A stretch of DNA of 6,952 bases, taken from Methanosarcina sp. Its GTDB lineage: Archaea > Halobacteriota > Methanosarcinia > Methanosarcinales > Methanosarcinaceae. The stretch lies in NCBI GenBank assembly GCA_013331265.1, contig DUGS01000006.1, positions 1-6,952 of the forward strand. The letters are read 5' to 3'. Made by a program: the position numbers and the translations under genes. Below, one piece after another: positions 1 through 6,179 of this stretch; the stretch's first letter is position 1, and each line of letters opens with the position of its first letter. The notes beneath the pieces were generated by a model. It worked only from the letters and a program-made list of their open reading frames with translations. It did no database searches and was not told the origin of the DNA.

Positions 1-40
1 TAGCGAGAATTGAACCGCCTAACGAAAGTACTATGAGCAT
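1..40 (-). CDS. Partial divergent copy of the pyrH start (runs off window)
   Basis: On the minus strand an ATG at 40-38 opens a frame reading MLIVLSLGGSILA up to the window edge, identical in protein to residues 1-13 of the UMP kinase at 91-792. The DNA differs from the pyrH start at three places, codons 5, 6 and 13, and all three are synonymous third positions (CTT/CTC, TCG/TCA, GCT/GCA). That is what two coding copies under protein-level constraint would show. It could be the 5' end of a divergent second uridylate kinase gene, a decaying duplicate fragment, or a joint made in assembly from two related strains. Only 13 codons are visible, so gene integrity cannot be judged. Confidence 0.45.
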   Translation of the reverse strand, partial: MLIVLSLGGSILA

Positions 41-128
41 GATGATCTCTACACATTAACAATTCGAATTTTTAATGTGTAGAGATCATCATGCTCATAG
101 TACTCTCATTAGGCGGTTCAATTCTCGC
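3..128. repeat. 126-bp near-perfect palindrome over the pyrH start
   Basis: The sequence is self-complementary about a centre between 65 and 66. Of 63 position pairs from 3/128 inward, 60 match, and only 60/71, 26/105 and 23/108 do not. There is no spacer, since the core AATTCGAATT (61-70) is itself palindromic. The palindrome covers both ATG codons (40-38 minus, 91-93 plus), the 50 bp between them and the first 12 codons on each side. Any promoter or ribosome-binding signal for pyrH inside it is therefore present in mirrored form. Neither side shows a strong TATA box; AGAGATCATC just before each ATG is a weak partial Shine-Dalgarno match. Such an uninterrupted inverted repeat could extrude a cruciform or arise by fold-back duplication. 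Confidence 0.95.
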
Positions 129-792
129 AAAAAATCTTGATTCTGATCGTTTTTTAAAATACGCAAAAGTCCTGCGCGACATATCGAAAAAACATACACT
201 GCTCGTAGTAACCGGCGGAGGAGAAGCAGCACGGGACTATATAGGTGCTGCGCGGGCGATAGGGGCAGATGAAGTGACCTGTGACTACATAGGTATTGAG
301 ATCACTCGCCTGAACGCAAGGCTGCTTATTGCGGCTCTCGGACCCGATGCATATCCTGAAATTCCTTCAAACTATCTTGAAGCCTCAAAGGCTATGACCT
401 CAGGAAAAGTAGTGGTAATGGGAGGGGTTACGCCCGGCCAGACAACTGACGCTGTTGCTGCAATCCTTGCAGAGTACCTGAGGGCAGACCTGCTGACAAT
501 TGCAACCTCGATTGACGGAGTTTATTCTTCAGACCCTAACTGCGACCCGAGTGCAGTCAAATTCGATAAAATATCTCCTGAAAAGCTCATAAGCATTGTT
601 ATGGCGATCGAGATGAAAGCAGGCTCAAAGTCACCTGTGGACCCTGTAGCTGCAAAAATTATAGAACGCTGCAAGCTTGACGCTCTTGTTATGGATGCCA
701 GAAACCCTGCCCTGCTTGGAGAGATTATGTGTGGAGAGGCAGCAAAAAAATCTCCGGTTTCCTGCGGGACCTGGATAACAGCAAAAAAATAA
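91..792 (+). CDS. pyrH: Uridylate (UMP) kinase, archaeal type
   Basis: Cytosolic enzyme that phosphorylates UMP to UDP with ATP, a step of de novo pyrimidine nucleotide synthesis, and a member of the amino-acid-kinase fold family. The 233-residue product has the family marks in order: N-terminal LSLGGSIL (residues 5-12, phosphate-binding GGS), VVTGGGEAARDYI (39-51), the UMP-site stretch DYIGIEITRLNA (65-76), GGVTPGQTTDAVAA (111-124), the nucleotide-binding IDGVYSSDP (141-149) and VDPVAAKII (183-191). The length is close to that of archaeal homologues such as the Pyrococcus enzyme (about 225 residues), and the sequence lacks the bacterial-type N-terminal extension. The ATG at 91 fits the family start; its Shine-Dalgarno is weak (GAGATCATC directly before it). 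The start lies inside a large palindrome with a mirrored copy of the same codons. The next plus-strand gene is 179 bp away and appears to have its own promoter. Confidence 0.95.
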   Translation: MLIVLSLGGSILAKNLDSDRFLKYAKVLRDISKKHTLLVVTGGGEAARDYIGAARAIGADEVTCDYIGIEITRLNARLLIAALGPDAYPEIPSNYLEASKAMTSGKVVVMGGVTPGQTTDAVAAILAEYLRADLLTIATSIDGVYSSDPNCDPSAVKFDKISPEKLISIVMAIEMKAGSKSPVDPVAAKIIERCKLDALVMDARNPALLGEIMCGEAAKKSPVSCGTWITAKK

Positions 793-811
793 AAGCCTGA
801 AGCAGATCAAA

Positions 812-833
812 GTAAATTTGTGGTTTTCTTCTG
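812..833 (+). terminator. Possible T-rich terminator after pyrH
   Basis: About 20-40 bases after the pyrH stop the plus strand becomes T-rich (TTTG at 817-820, TTTT at 824-827, then CTTCT). Archaeal termination often needs only such T-rich stretches without a hairpin. The tract is interrupted, so this is a weak call. Confidence 0.25.
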
Positions 834-890
834 GCACATTGAAAACCAAAAACAAAGAAGAAATCAAAAGGTTAAACATAGGGGTTCCCA

Positions 891-898
891 CATATATC
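891..898 (+). promoter_or_regulatory. Probable TATA box of the ABC operon
   Basis: CATATATC lies in the 179-bp gap before the TTG-started membrane protein gene. If used as an archaeal TATA box it would put the transcription start near 917-920 and give a leader of about 50 nt carrying a strong Shine-Dalgarno. No clear BRE is seen upstream, so the call rests on base composition and position. Confidence 0.4.
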
Positions 899-908
899 CA
901 TATTGTAG

Positions 909-933
909 AGAGCCTTATCGAGCTACCGGCTCT
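909..933 (+). other. Small hairpin in the ABC-operon leader region
   Basis: AGAGCC (909-914) pairs perfectly with GGCTCT (928-933) around a 13-nt loop. It sits between the likely TATA box and the ribosome-binding site of the first gene, at or just before the expected transcription start. It could be an inverted-repeat operator or a leader stem-loop; a 6-bp stem is also possible by chance. Confidence 0.3.
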
Positions 934-955
934 TATTCTCTGCAGCTTTTGGAAA

Positions 956-964
956 GGAGGAGGA
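956..964 (+). promoter_or_regulatory. Strong ribosome-binding site that sets a TTG start
   Basis: GGAGGAGGA holds two overlapping GGAGG-type matches to the 3' end of archaeal 16S rRNA. It ends 7 nt before the TTG at 972. No ATG in that frame lies near it, so this site decides that the gene begins at the TTG codon. Confidence 0.75.
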
Positions 965-971
965 ACCGGGC

Positions 972-2171
972 TTGAGCCTGCCAGAAAAAAAGAACTGTTC
1001 AAGACTGAGCGAATTTATTTTTCGTTCATTTTCTCTAATTTTATTCCTTATTTTCTTCTGTGCCCAGATAAATCCCGTTTATGGGGCAATAAGCGGGACA
1101 AACGCCAAAGAAGGCGCAATTATTATTGATTTTTTCTCAGACCATGACCTGAGCGATGCAACGGTCAGGTTTGAAGAGCCCCATGAAAATGTATCCCTTG
1201 TTTTTACCCTGAGTTCAGGAAAAAAGATCCTTAAAACAGGAACCTTCCACCTGGGTTCGGTGCAGGCAGGGCAGGAAATTACAAAAATCCTTTTCTGGGA
1301 GCTTCCGGAAGACTTTGGAAAGGATAGGGACTCTTATACAGCACAGCTTTATGTAAAAGAAGGGAATGAAGATCTCGCAACCCAAAAAACCTCTTTTTCT
1401 TACCGAAACCCCTGTCTTTCAAACCTGAAACTTGTCGATTTTTCTGCAGACTCTGAAAAAGCTTCAGTTCTGATGACCCTTACGAGTTCTGCAAATCTCG
1501 GATTCGTTAAGGTTCCTGAGCCCTGCATGGTAGACCTTGACCTAAAACTTCTTTCCGGCACGGACATTATATACACAGAAAAACTGAAAAATGTCCCTGT
1601 GACGGATGCCTATTATAAAGCAATGAACTGGTCTTTCCTTCTTGAAAAAGACAAAAATTACACAGCTCTTTTGAAAGTACATTCCCATTCTCCTGAGCTT
1701 ACTACTGCTTATATATCGGAATTCAGGGCGAAAGAAAAGGTAGAAATCCTTGATACGGACATCGACGTGGACGAATACGGGGCAAGCGTTACAGTTGTAG
1801 GAAAATCCCAGGTGCCTTTTAATGGGATTATAAGGGTTGTTCTGACTCCTGAAAAAGGAGATGTACAGGTTTTTGAAGAAACTGCAGATATCCTTACCGC
1901 AGGAAAAGAAGATACCGTAGGAATTATCTGGCAGGGGGTTCCCAGGGGAGACTACAACGTAAAAATATATGCAGTAAACCTGGAGGGGGAAGTCCTTGAC
2001 AGCCATGAAACGGTTTTGCGGGTCTTTGAGCCAGTAGCCGAAATAACCCCCCAGGAAGAGTCTCCTGCATTCAGTTTTCAGTCAGCAGCACTTGGCGTTT
2101 TCCTTTGCTTTATGGTTGTTATGCTGCGAAGAAAAAGAAGAAGGAAAAAAATGCGGGACCACTATGCTTGA
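972..2171 (+). CDS. Secreted/anchored beta-rich protein with three Ig-like repeats, ABC-operon partner
   Basis: I recognise no named family. The 399-residue product begins with a positively charged stretch and a hydrophobic signal or anchor segment (about residues 17-31), with a possible cleavage site near VYGA (36-39). An extracytoplasmic region of some 320 residues follows, then a transmembrane helix (about 370-385) and a very basic cytoplasmic tail, RRKRRRKK (386-393). The outer part reads as three tandem modules of about 100 residues (about 48-147, 150-255, 256-353). Each ends with a Trp followed by a Tyr-containing beta strand: W109/SYTAQLYV, W220/NYTALLKV, W320/DYNVKIYAV. This suggests Ig/FN3/CARDB-like folds. 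The start is TTG, backed by a GGAGG site 7 nt upstream. The permease gene begins inside its last codons, so it is probably the extracytoplasmic partner of that ABC system, perhaps playing the part MacA plays in bacteria. That role is inferred from position only. Confidence 0.75.
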   Translation: MSLPEKKNCSRLSEFIFRSFSLILFLIFFCAQINPVYGAISGTNAKEGAIIIDFFSDHDLSDATVRFEEPHENVSLVFTLSSGKKILKTGTFHLGSVQAGQEITKILFWELPEDFGKDRDSYTAQLYVKEGNEDLATQKTSFSYRNPCLSNLKLVDFSADSEKASVLMTLTSSANLGFVKVPEPCMVDLDLKLLSGTDIIYTEKLKNVPVTDAYYKAMNWSFLLEKDKNYTALLKVHSHSPELTTAYISEFRAKEKVEILDTDIDVDEYGASVTVVGKSQVPFNGIIRVVLTPEKGDVQVFEETADILTAGKEDTVGIIWQGVPRGDYNVKIYAVNLEGEVLDSHETVLRVFEPVAEITPQEESPAFSFQSAALGVFLCFMVVMLRRKRRRKKMRDHYA

Positions 2172-3279
2172 CCTGATTATCCGAAATATAACGAACAGGA
2201 AAATCCGGAGCGCATTGACAATCTGCGGGATAGCCCTCGGGATTTTTGCAGTCATAGTTATGGGCGCCATGTCTGAAAATTTCCACCAGACTTTTGAGCG
2301 TTCCATGAGTGTGACCAGCGACAAGATCCGGGTCTTTTCCGAAAGCGGGGTCTTCGGAGGGGGGCTTACGGACGATAAGGTAAGCGATGTCCTGCGGGTA
2401 GCCGGAGTAAAAGATGCTTACGGGCTTTTGATGACCACCTTTGACGAGGATAAGATGGGCATGACAGGAAAGCAGATCCTTGGGGTCCCTCCTGAAAAAT
2501 CCAGTGTCGCCCTTTACCCTGTGGAGTTAAAATCAGGCCGCTTTCTAAACCCCGGAGACTCTTACAGTGTTGTAGTCGGAAATAATATCAAGAGAGAGTA
2601 CAACCTTCAGGTTGGCAGCAAGTTTGAGATTCACGACAAATATTTTACTGTTGTCGGGATCCTTGATTATACCGGCTCTATTTTTGACAATGCAGTGATC
2701 ATTCCGCTTGAAACTGCCCAGGACCTTTATAATGTGGGAAATTCTGTATCCTATATCTTTGCCGTGCCTGACGAGCGGGTGGATGCCGAGATGCTCTCCA
2801 AACGCATCGAATTAAGCGTAAAAGGCACAAGCACCCTTTCTCCGGGAGAACTTGAGGTTCAGGCAGAACAATCTTTTATGATATTCAGTGTAATAACGAT
2901 CAGCTCCGGGCTCCTTGCAGCAATCATAGGCGGGCTCTGTGTGATGAATACTATGCTCATGTCCGTTACCGAGAGGACAAGGGAGTTTGGAATTTTGAAA
3001 GCCATAGGTGCAGAAACACGGGATATCCTGCTCCTGACGCTCGGAGAAGCTTCATTCATGGGCTTTTTAGGCGGAATCCTTGGGATTATTGTTGGTATCG
3101 GGGCTGTCCAGATCATGAACGCCTGGCTTGCAACGACAAGGATTGTCCTTTTCCTGATAACTCCAAGGCTCCTTATAATTGCAATGTTTTTTGCCCTTCT
3201 GATAGGCGCTCTCTCAGGGCTTTATCCGGCTTACAGGGCCTCGAAGATGAGCCCCATGGAGGCTTTGAAGCATGCCTGA
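2164..3279 (+). CDS. MacB/FtsX-type ABC transporter permease
   Basis: Membrane subunit of a type VII (MacB/LolCDE-like) ABC system, 371 residues from the ATG at 2164. Architecture: a cytoplasmic N-terminus LIIRNITNRKIRSALT, TM1 (about 17-37), a large extracytoplasmic MacB-type core domain (about 38-235), and then an FtsX domain with TM2 (about 239-262), TM3 (about 297-316) and TM4 (about 336-353). The conserved MSVTERTREFGILKAIGA (266-283) and the C-terminal GLYPAYRASKMSPMEAL (352-368) are typical. An in-frame upstream ATG at 2092 would add 24 residues but lies deep in the previous gene and does not fit the family N-terminus, so 2164 was chosen. Start and preceding stop overlap in ATGCTTGA. 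No strong Shine-Dalgarno is visible, which suggests translational coupling. Such systems move substrates from the membrane outward or transmit force; the substrate here is unknown. Confidence 0.92.
   Translation: MLDLIIRNITNRKIRSALTICGIALGIFAVIVMGAMSENFHQTFERSMSVTSDKIRVFSESGVFGGGLTDDKVSDVLRVAGVKDAYGLLMTTFDEDKMGMTGKQILGVPPEKSSVALYPVELKSGRFLNPGDSYSVVVGNNIKREYNLQVGSKFEIHDKYFTVVGILDYTGSIFDNAVIIPLETAQDLYNVGNSVSYIFAVPDERVDAEMLSKRIELSVKGTSTLSPGELEVQAEQSFMIFSVITISSGLLAAIIGGLCVMNTMLMSVTERTREFGILKAIGAETRDILLLTLGEASFMGFLGGILGIIVGIGAVQIMNAWLATTRIVLFLITPRLLIIAMFFALLIGALSGLYPAYRASKMSPMEALKHA
3258..3262 (+). promoter_or_regulatory. Ribosome-binding site of the ABC ATPase inside the permease gene
   Basis: GGAGG lies 9 nt before the ATG at 3272, within the last permease codons. 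It supports the 3272 start over the alternative internal ATG at 3314. Confidence 0.65.
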
Positions 3280-3976
3280 TATCAATTCCGGAAACAAGGG
3301 GCAAAAAATCATAATGCGAGTAGAAAACCTCTCCAAAACCTATATGCAGGGTAAAATTCCTGTCCATGCCCTCCGCTGTGCCTGCATAACCGTAAGGAGA
3401 GGAGAACTCCTTGCTATCATGGGGCCTTCTGGTTCGGGGAAATCAACTCTTCTGGCTCTTATTGGCACGCTTGAAAAAGCCACTGACGGAAAAGTAATCC
3501 TTGACGGGATAGACCTTACATCAGTGCCCGAAAAGCTGCTTCCTGGCGTGAGAAGGGAAAAAATAGGTTTTATCTTCCAGCACTACAATCTGATCCCTAC
3601 ACTTTCAGCCCTTGAAAATGTGGAACTTGCCATGCGTTTTTCCAGGATTCCAAAAAAAGAAAGAAAAGAAAGGGCAAAAACCCTGCTTGAGGACCTTGGA
3701 CTTGGAGACCGGCTCAATCATAAACCTACAGAGCTGTCCGGCGGAGAGCAGCAGAGGGTTTCTATTGCCAGGGCACTTGCTAATAAACCTGCCCTGATTC
3801 TGGCTGACGAACCTACGGGCGAGGTGGACAGCAAAACCAGAGACTCAATTGTGAAGGTTTTCAAGGAACTGAGCCGGAAGGGACAGACAATTCTTGTGGT
3901 AACTCACGACCCTGAGGTTGCAAAGGAGTGTTCAAGGGTGCTCAGGATAACGGACGGGATGATTAAAGATAATTAA
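3272..3976 (+). CDS. ABC transporter ATP-binding protein, MacB/LolD type
   Basis: Cytoplasmic ATPase of 234 residues that powers the permease encoded just before it; one dimer would serve two permease chains. All nucleotide-binding motifs are present: Walker A GPSGSGKST (51-59), Q-loop Gln103 in FIFQHYNLIP, signature LSGGEQQR (155-162), Walker B LILADEPTGE (175-184), D-loop EVDS (184-187) and the switch His212 in VVTHDP. The sequence FQHYNLIPTLSALENVELAM and the short single-domain length place it with the LolD/MacB/FtsE group. The D-loop reads GEVDS where many relatives have GNLDS. Its ATG overlaps the permease stop in ATGCCTGA, and a GGAGG site lies 9 nt upstream. The first 14 residues precede the usual start of the domain, so initiation at Met15 (3314) is possible but less supported. 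Confidence 0.95.
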   Translation: MPDINSGNKGQKIIMRVENLSKTYMQGKIPVHALRCACITVRRGELLAIMGPSGSGKSTLLALIGTLEKATDGKVILDGIDLTSVPEKLLPGVRREKIGFIFQHYNLIPTLSALENVELAMRFSRIPKKERKERAKTLLEDLGLGDRLNHKPTELSGGEQQRVSIARALANKPALILADEPTGEVDSKTRDSIVKVFKELSRKGQTILVVTHDPEVAKECSRVLRITDGMIKDN

Positions 3977-4106
3977 ATGTTCTCCTGAAGGTGCTCCTGA
4001 TTAAAGGACAGTCCGGTTCATAGAGAATAAAACTACCTCCACCAGCTTACTTTTCAGCCCTTAGAATGAGAAAAAACAGGAAAAAAGTCCTGATAGAGAA
4101 AATTCT
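3977..4106. other. Convergent intergenic region
   Basis: This 130-bp gap separates the end of the ABC operon from the end of the minus-strand isomerase gene. On the plus strand only short T-rich pieces (around 4050-4055) could end ABC transcription. On the minus strand two T6 tracts look like a terminator (separate entry). No ORF or RNA gene is seen. Confidence 0.6.
4071..4092 (-). terminator. Terminator of the isomerase gene (minus strand)
   Basis: Read on the minus strand, the sequence about 15-36 nt after the isomerase stop holds two T6 tracts (4086-4081 and 4076-4071). The first sits inside a small CAGG/CCTG inverted repeat (4092-4089 with 4080-4077). T tracts just after a stop codon are the usual archaeal intrinsic termination signal. 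Confidence 0.55.
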
Positions 4107-5030
4107 TTAAATTTCTCCAAGTTCCCAGCCGAGGTGCTCTTTTATTACGGTGTATGCCATCGCAGGCGGGATGATTCCGATATCAGTCACAATCATGTCA
4201 ATGTATTCGGCAGGGGTAAAGTCAAAAGCCGGATTTTTTACCTGCACATTGGGGAGTTCTGAGAGAATTGAAGGATCTACTACTTCATCTGCGGCTCTTT
4301 CTTCGATTTCGATAGGGATTCCAAGAATAGTGCTCGGGCTAAATTTGAAGGTCTCGGCAGCTACCATGAAACTCTTTCTGGCTTCATGGGCAGCGAGAGC
4401 AAGCTGAGAAGTCCCTATTTTGTTTACAAGAGCTCCATTTGCCGCGATCGCATCGGCTCCGACTATTACCTTATCCACATCTTTCATATAGTAACGTACA
4501 GCAGAGTCTACAATCAGGGTTGTGGGTATGCCAAAGCCGTTGAGGTGCCGGACTGTCAGCAAGCCCTGACGCCTTGGGCGGCTTTCAGTGGCAATAACAG
4601 ATATATTTTTTCCGTCTTCAAAAGCCGTAGTAATTATGGAAAGTGCAGCATGGGAGTTGCAATGAGTCATTATTACGTCCCCATCCCGGACTCTTCCTGA
4701 CCCTATTTTTCCTATTCTCCCAAGGGCTTTATCCGCTCTTTCAATAAAGAGATTGGCATTTTCGATGATTTCCTTCCTGGCTTCCTCTACGTTATCTGAA
4801 GAGTATCTGGAAGAGAGTTTTACGGCATTAGGAAGGGATACGGCTGTAGGCCGGGTGCTGATAAGGTAATCAGAAACTTCCCTGATTTCGGCTGCAAATT
4901 CCTCAATTGAAGCAACCTCGAGTTGTGCAGCATAATCCCTTACGGCTTCAGCCGCAGCTTTTGCAATCCTGCCTGCACCCCGGATTTCCATTGTCCGGAT
5001 CTTTTCTGCGGTTTCCTTAACTTTCTCCAT
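4107..5030 (-). CDS. Ribose-1,5-bisphosphate isomerase (E2b2/R15P isomerase)
   Basis: Cytosolic enzyme that converts ribose-1,5-bisphosphate to ribulose-1,5-bisphosphate, linking AMP phosphorylase to form III RuBisCO in the archaeal AMP/nucleoside degradation pathway. It is a relative of eIF2B alpha and methylthioribose-1-phosphate isomerase. The 307-residue protein has EIRGAGRIAKAAA (15-27), STRPTAVSLPNA (58-69), GDVIMTHCNSHAA (117-129) with the likely catalytic Cys124, SRPRRQG (150-156), GADAIAANGALVNKIGT (191-207) with the likely catalytic Asp193, and NPAFDFTPAEYID (266-278). It matches my recollection of the Thermococcus enzyme over its whole length, and the motifs separate it from true eIF2B subunits. 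The ATG at 5030 lacks a Shine-Dalgarno, but a TATA-like TATAAAT begins 31 nt upstream, which suggests a leaderless or nearly leaderless mRNA. The partner genes (AMP phosphorylase, RuBisCO) are not in this window. Confidence 0.92.
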   Translation of the reverse strand: MEKVKETAEKIRTMEIRGAGRIAKAAAEAVRDYAAQLEVASIEEFAAEIREVSDYLISTRPTAVSLPNAVKLSSRYSSDNVEEARKEIIENANLFIERADKALGRIGKIGSGRVRDGDVIMTHCNSHAALSIITTAFEDGKNISVIATESRPRRQGLLTVRHLNGFGIPTTLIVDSAVRYYMKDVDKVIVGADAIAANGALVNKIGTSQLALAAHEARKSFMVAAETFKFSPSTILGIPIEIEERAADEVVDPSILSELPNVQVKNPAFDFTPAEYIDMIVTDIGIIPPAMAYTVIKEHLGWELGEI

Positions 5031-5054
5031 AATATAAGGGATAGTCAGGGCCTG

Positions 5055-5061
5055 ATTTATA
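5055..5061 (-). promoter_or_regulatory. TATA box of the isomerase gene
   Basis: On the minus strand TATAAAT (5061-5055) begins 31 nt before the ATG at 5030. With archaeal spacing (start about 25-30 nt downstream of TATA), transcription would begin at or just before the start codon. This agrees with the missing Shine-Dalgarno. It lies at the end of a 13-bp tandem repeat. Confidence 0.5.
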
Positions 5062-5084
5062 GCTATCTTCCATAGCTATCTTCC
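5059..5084 (-). repeat. Perfect 13-bp tandem repeat upstream of the isomerase
   Basis: On the minus strand GGAAGATAGCTAT occurs twice back to back (5084-5072 and 5071-5059). The second copy runs into the TATA box of the isomerase gene. The place, over the BRE/TATA region, would suit a regulator-binding site; a slippage duplication is the plain alternative. Confidence 0.8.
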
Positions 5085-5092
5085 AGTTACAC

Positions 5093-5102
5093 CTGATATC
5101 AG
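5093..5102. repeat. 10-bp perfect palindrome CTGATATCAG
   Basis: CTGATATCAG lies between the end of the regulator gene and the tandem repeat ahead of the isomerase gene. It may be part of an operator or a small transcript-end hairpin without loop space. Chance occurrence in such a window is quite possible. Confidence 0.35.
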
Positions 5103-5126
5103 CAGATAAGACCGGATTGATTTAAT

Positions 5127-5915
5127 TTAGATCTGTGTTATTTTTTCCGACCTATCCCTGTAGTAAGCAAAGAGGTCTTCTCCCCACTTAAGGCCAATAG
5201 GAGTGAAACACATTATGTCCTGCGCATGGTCATAAGCACCGTTAGAAAAAGGAAGACTTAGAGAGAGAAACTTATCAGTAACAACATGAGAAAATTCAAT
5301 ATTTTCATTACAGACATAGAAACATGTATTATCGAGATTAAGAAATTCTCCTAAATCAGTCCTGTATTCCACTTTTATTCTCTCATAAACTGGGGGAGTC
5401 ACAAGAAGAGAGACATCTACCCCTTTTTTTGCAAAAGAAAGAAAAAGAGACGGATAAAGAGGGTGAAAAATGGAGGAAATACCATTTATCCTTCCAGAAA
5501 TTGTAAGTTTTTCTACAAATTCCCTGTGAGGTTCAAAGAGGCGAGTCCAGTCAGGAGGTTCGGAGAATGTACATTTCTCCAGATCTCCAATCCTGCTCCT
5601 TAAAGAAGCAGGTATGCACTCAACTGCATGGCTTGCCCAGAACTCATAGTGATTACCAAAAACATTTAATAAACCCGTCATTGCCCGCATTCTCTCAACT
5701 ACCGCTATGCCAAGAGGAGACAGAATGTAAGAATCTTCTGTTTTGAACACCAGAAAGTCTTCTCTTAATTTTTTAATCTGAGGGAGGATGGCTACAGCGC
5801 TGGTATTCAGATGTTTTTTTATTTCTTCAATATTTTTTGGCCCCTCTTTCAAAAACAAAAGTAGATCTTTCCTTTTCTCAGAGAGGAAAATTAGCTCAAG
5901 AAGCGGGCTATTCAT
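5127..5915 (-). CDS. Winged-helix transcriptional regulator, FilR1 (DUF1724) family
   Basis: DNA-binding protein of a family enlarged in Methanosarcina and related methanogens, in which some members control methyltransferase or other catabolic genes. From the ATG at 5915 it has 262 residues. The N-terminal winged helix (about 1-75) includes LIFLSEKRKDLLLFLKEGPK (8-27), a recognition-helix region around TSAVAILPQIKKLRE (38-52) and the wing FKTEDSYILSPLGI. The linker carries the family-like HYEFWASHAVECIPASLRSR (89-108). The C-terminal FilR1 sensor domain covers about 125-255. A TTG at 5942 would add nine residues (MSFYLYLKS), but the shorter form fits the family start; neither has a good Shine-Dalgarno. 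Five cysteines (100, 115, 199, 202, 236) are present, but nothing shows metal or heme binding. It lies 96 bp upstream of the isomerase gene on the same strand, so it may regulate or be cotranscribed with it. The ligand is unknown. Confidence 0.85.
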   Translation of the reverse strand: MNSPLLELIFLSEKRKDLLLFLKEGPKNIEEIKKHLNTSAVAILPQIKKLREDFLVFKTEDSYILSPLGIAVVERMRAMTGLLNVFGNHYEFWASHAVECIPASLRSRIGDLEKCTFSEPPDWTRLFEPHREFVEKLTISGRINGISSIFHPLYPSLFLSFAKKGVDVSLLVTPPVYERIKVEYRTDLGEFLNLDNTCFYVCNENIEFSHVVTDKFLSLSLPFSNGAYDHAQDIMCFTPIGLKWGEDLFAYYRDRSEKITQI

Positions 5916-6014
5916 GGATTTGAGATATAAGTAAAAACTCAATAAGTACCTTTCGTATTATTTAGCCGTTTTCAGAAACATTATGAGTTTGTTAAAATTT
6001 TTAGTTAGAAGGTA

Positions 6015-6028
6015 GAAGTAAATTTTGA
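6015..6028 (+). repeat. 14-bp direct repeat, copy 1
   Basis: GAAGTAAATTTTGA is found here and again, without a mismatch, at 6160-6173. The second copy is just before the TATA box of RNA copy 1. Confidence 0.6.
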
Positions 6029-6047
6029 TACACAGCCCAAACAGAAA

Positions 6048-6055
6048 AATATAAA
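6048..6055 (-). promoter_or_regulatory. Possible TATA box of the FilR1-type regulator
   Basis: On the minus strand TTTATATT (6055-6048) would place transcription start near 6025 and give a leader of about 110 nt before the ATG at 5915. Long leaders are common in Methanosarcina. The surroundings are AT-rich, so other elements could serve. Confidence 0.3.
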
Positions 6056-6130
6056 TTAAAATAAATGTTACAGAGTGAAAAATTATCAAAATTGAAAATG
6101 TGGGGCAGGATTTTCGAGCCCGAGCAACTG

Positions 6131-6179
6131 AATTTTGAGGCCGCTAAATAATTTAATGAGAAGTAAATTTTGAGGTCGC
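6131..6179 (+). repeat. Pair of AATTTTGAGGYCGC direct repeats
   Basis: AATTTTGAGGCCGC (6131-6144) recurs as AATTTTGAGGTCGC (6166-6179) with a single C/T difference and a 35-bp period. The second unit ends 4 bp before the GTTATATAC promoter element of RNA copy 1, where an archaeal regulator or BRE-like contact would be placed. Confidence 0.6.

Noticed and set aside
631..1002. Minus-strand open frame of 123 codons over the end of pyrH
   Set aside because: It is antisense to pyrH codons and to the leader of the ABC operon, with no recognisable protein character; a shadow frame.
2092..2163. Upstream ATG that would lengthen the permease by 24 residues
   Set aside because: The extension lies within the previous gene's coding frame and does not match MacB-type N-termini; the ATG at 2164 gives the usual cytoplasmic start.
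4150..4700. Plus-strand open frames inside the isomerase gene
   Set aside because: They are antisense shadows of a well-conserved gene on the other strand.
5035..5042. Eight-base complement between loop 1 of RNA copy 2 (TAAGGGAT) and the DNA just before the isomerase ATG
   Set aside because: A given 8-mer is expected by chance at about this rate in a 7-kb window, and if the isomerase mRNA is leaderless the site would not be transcribed.
5916..5942. TTG start adding nine residues to the FilR1-type regulator
   Set aside because: The added residues are not typical of the family and no convincing ribosome site precedes the TTG; kept only as an alternative.
6107..6130. Minus strand GGGCTCGAAAATCC looks a little like a tRNA T-arm, suggesting a tRNA 3' fragment or attachment site
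   Set aside because: The T-stem does not pair (three of five positions fail) and no other tRNA part is present.
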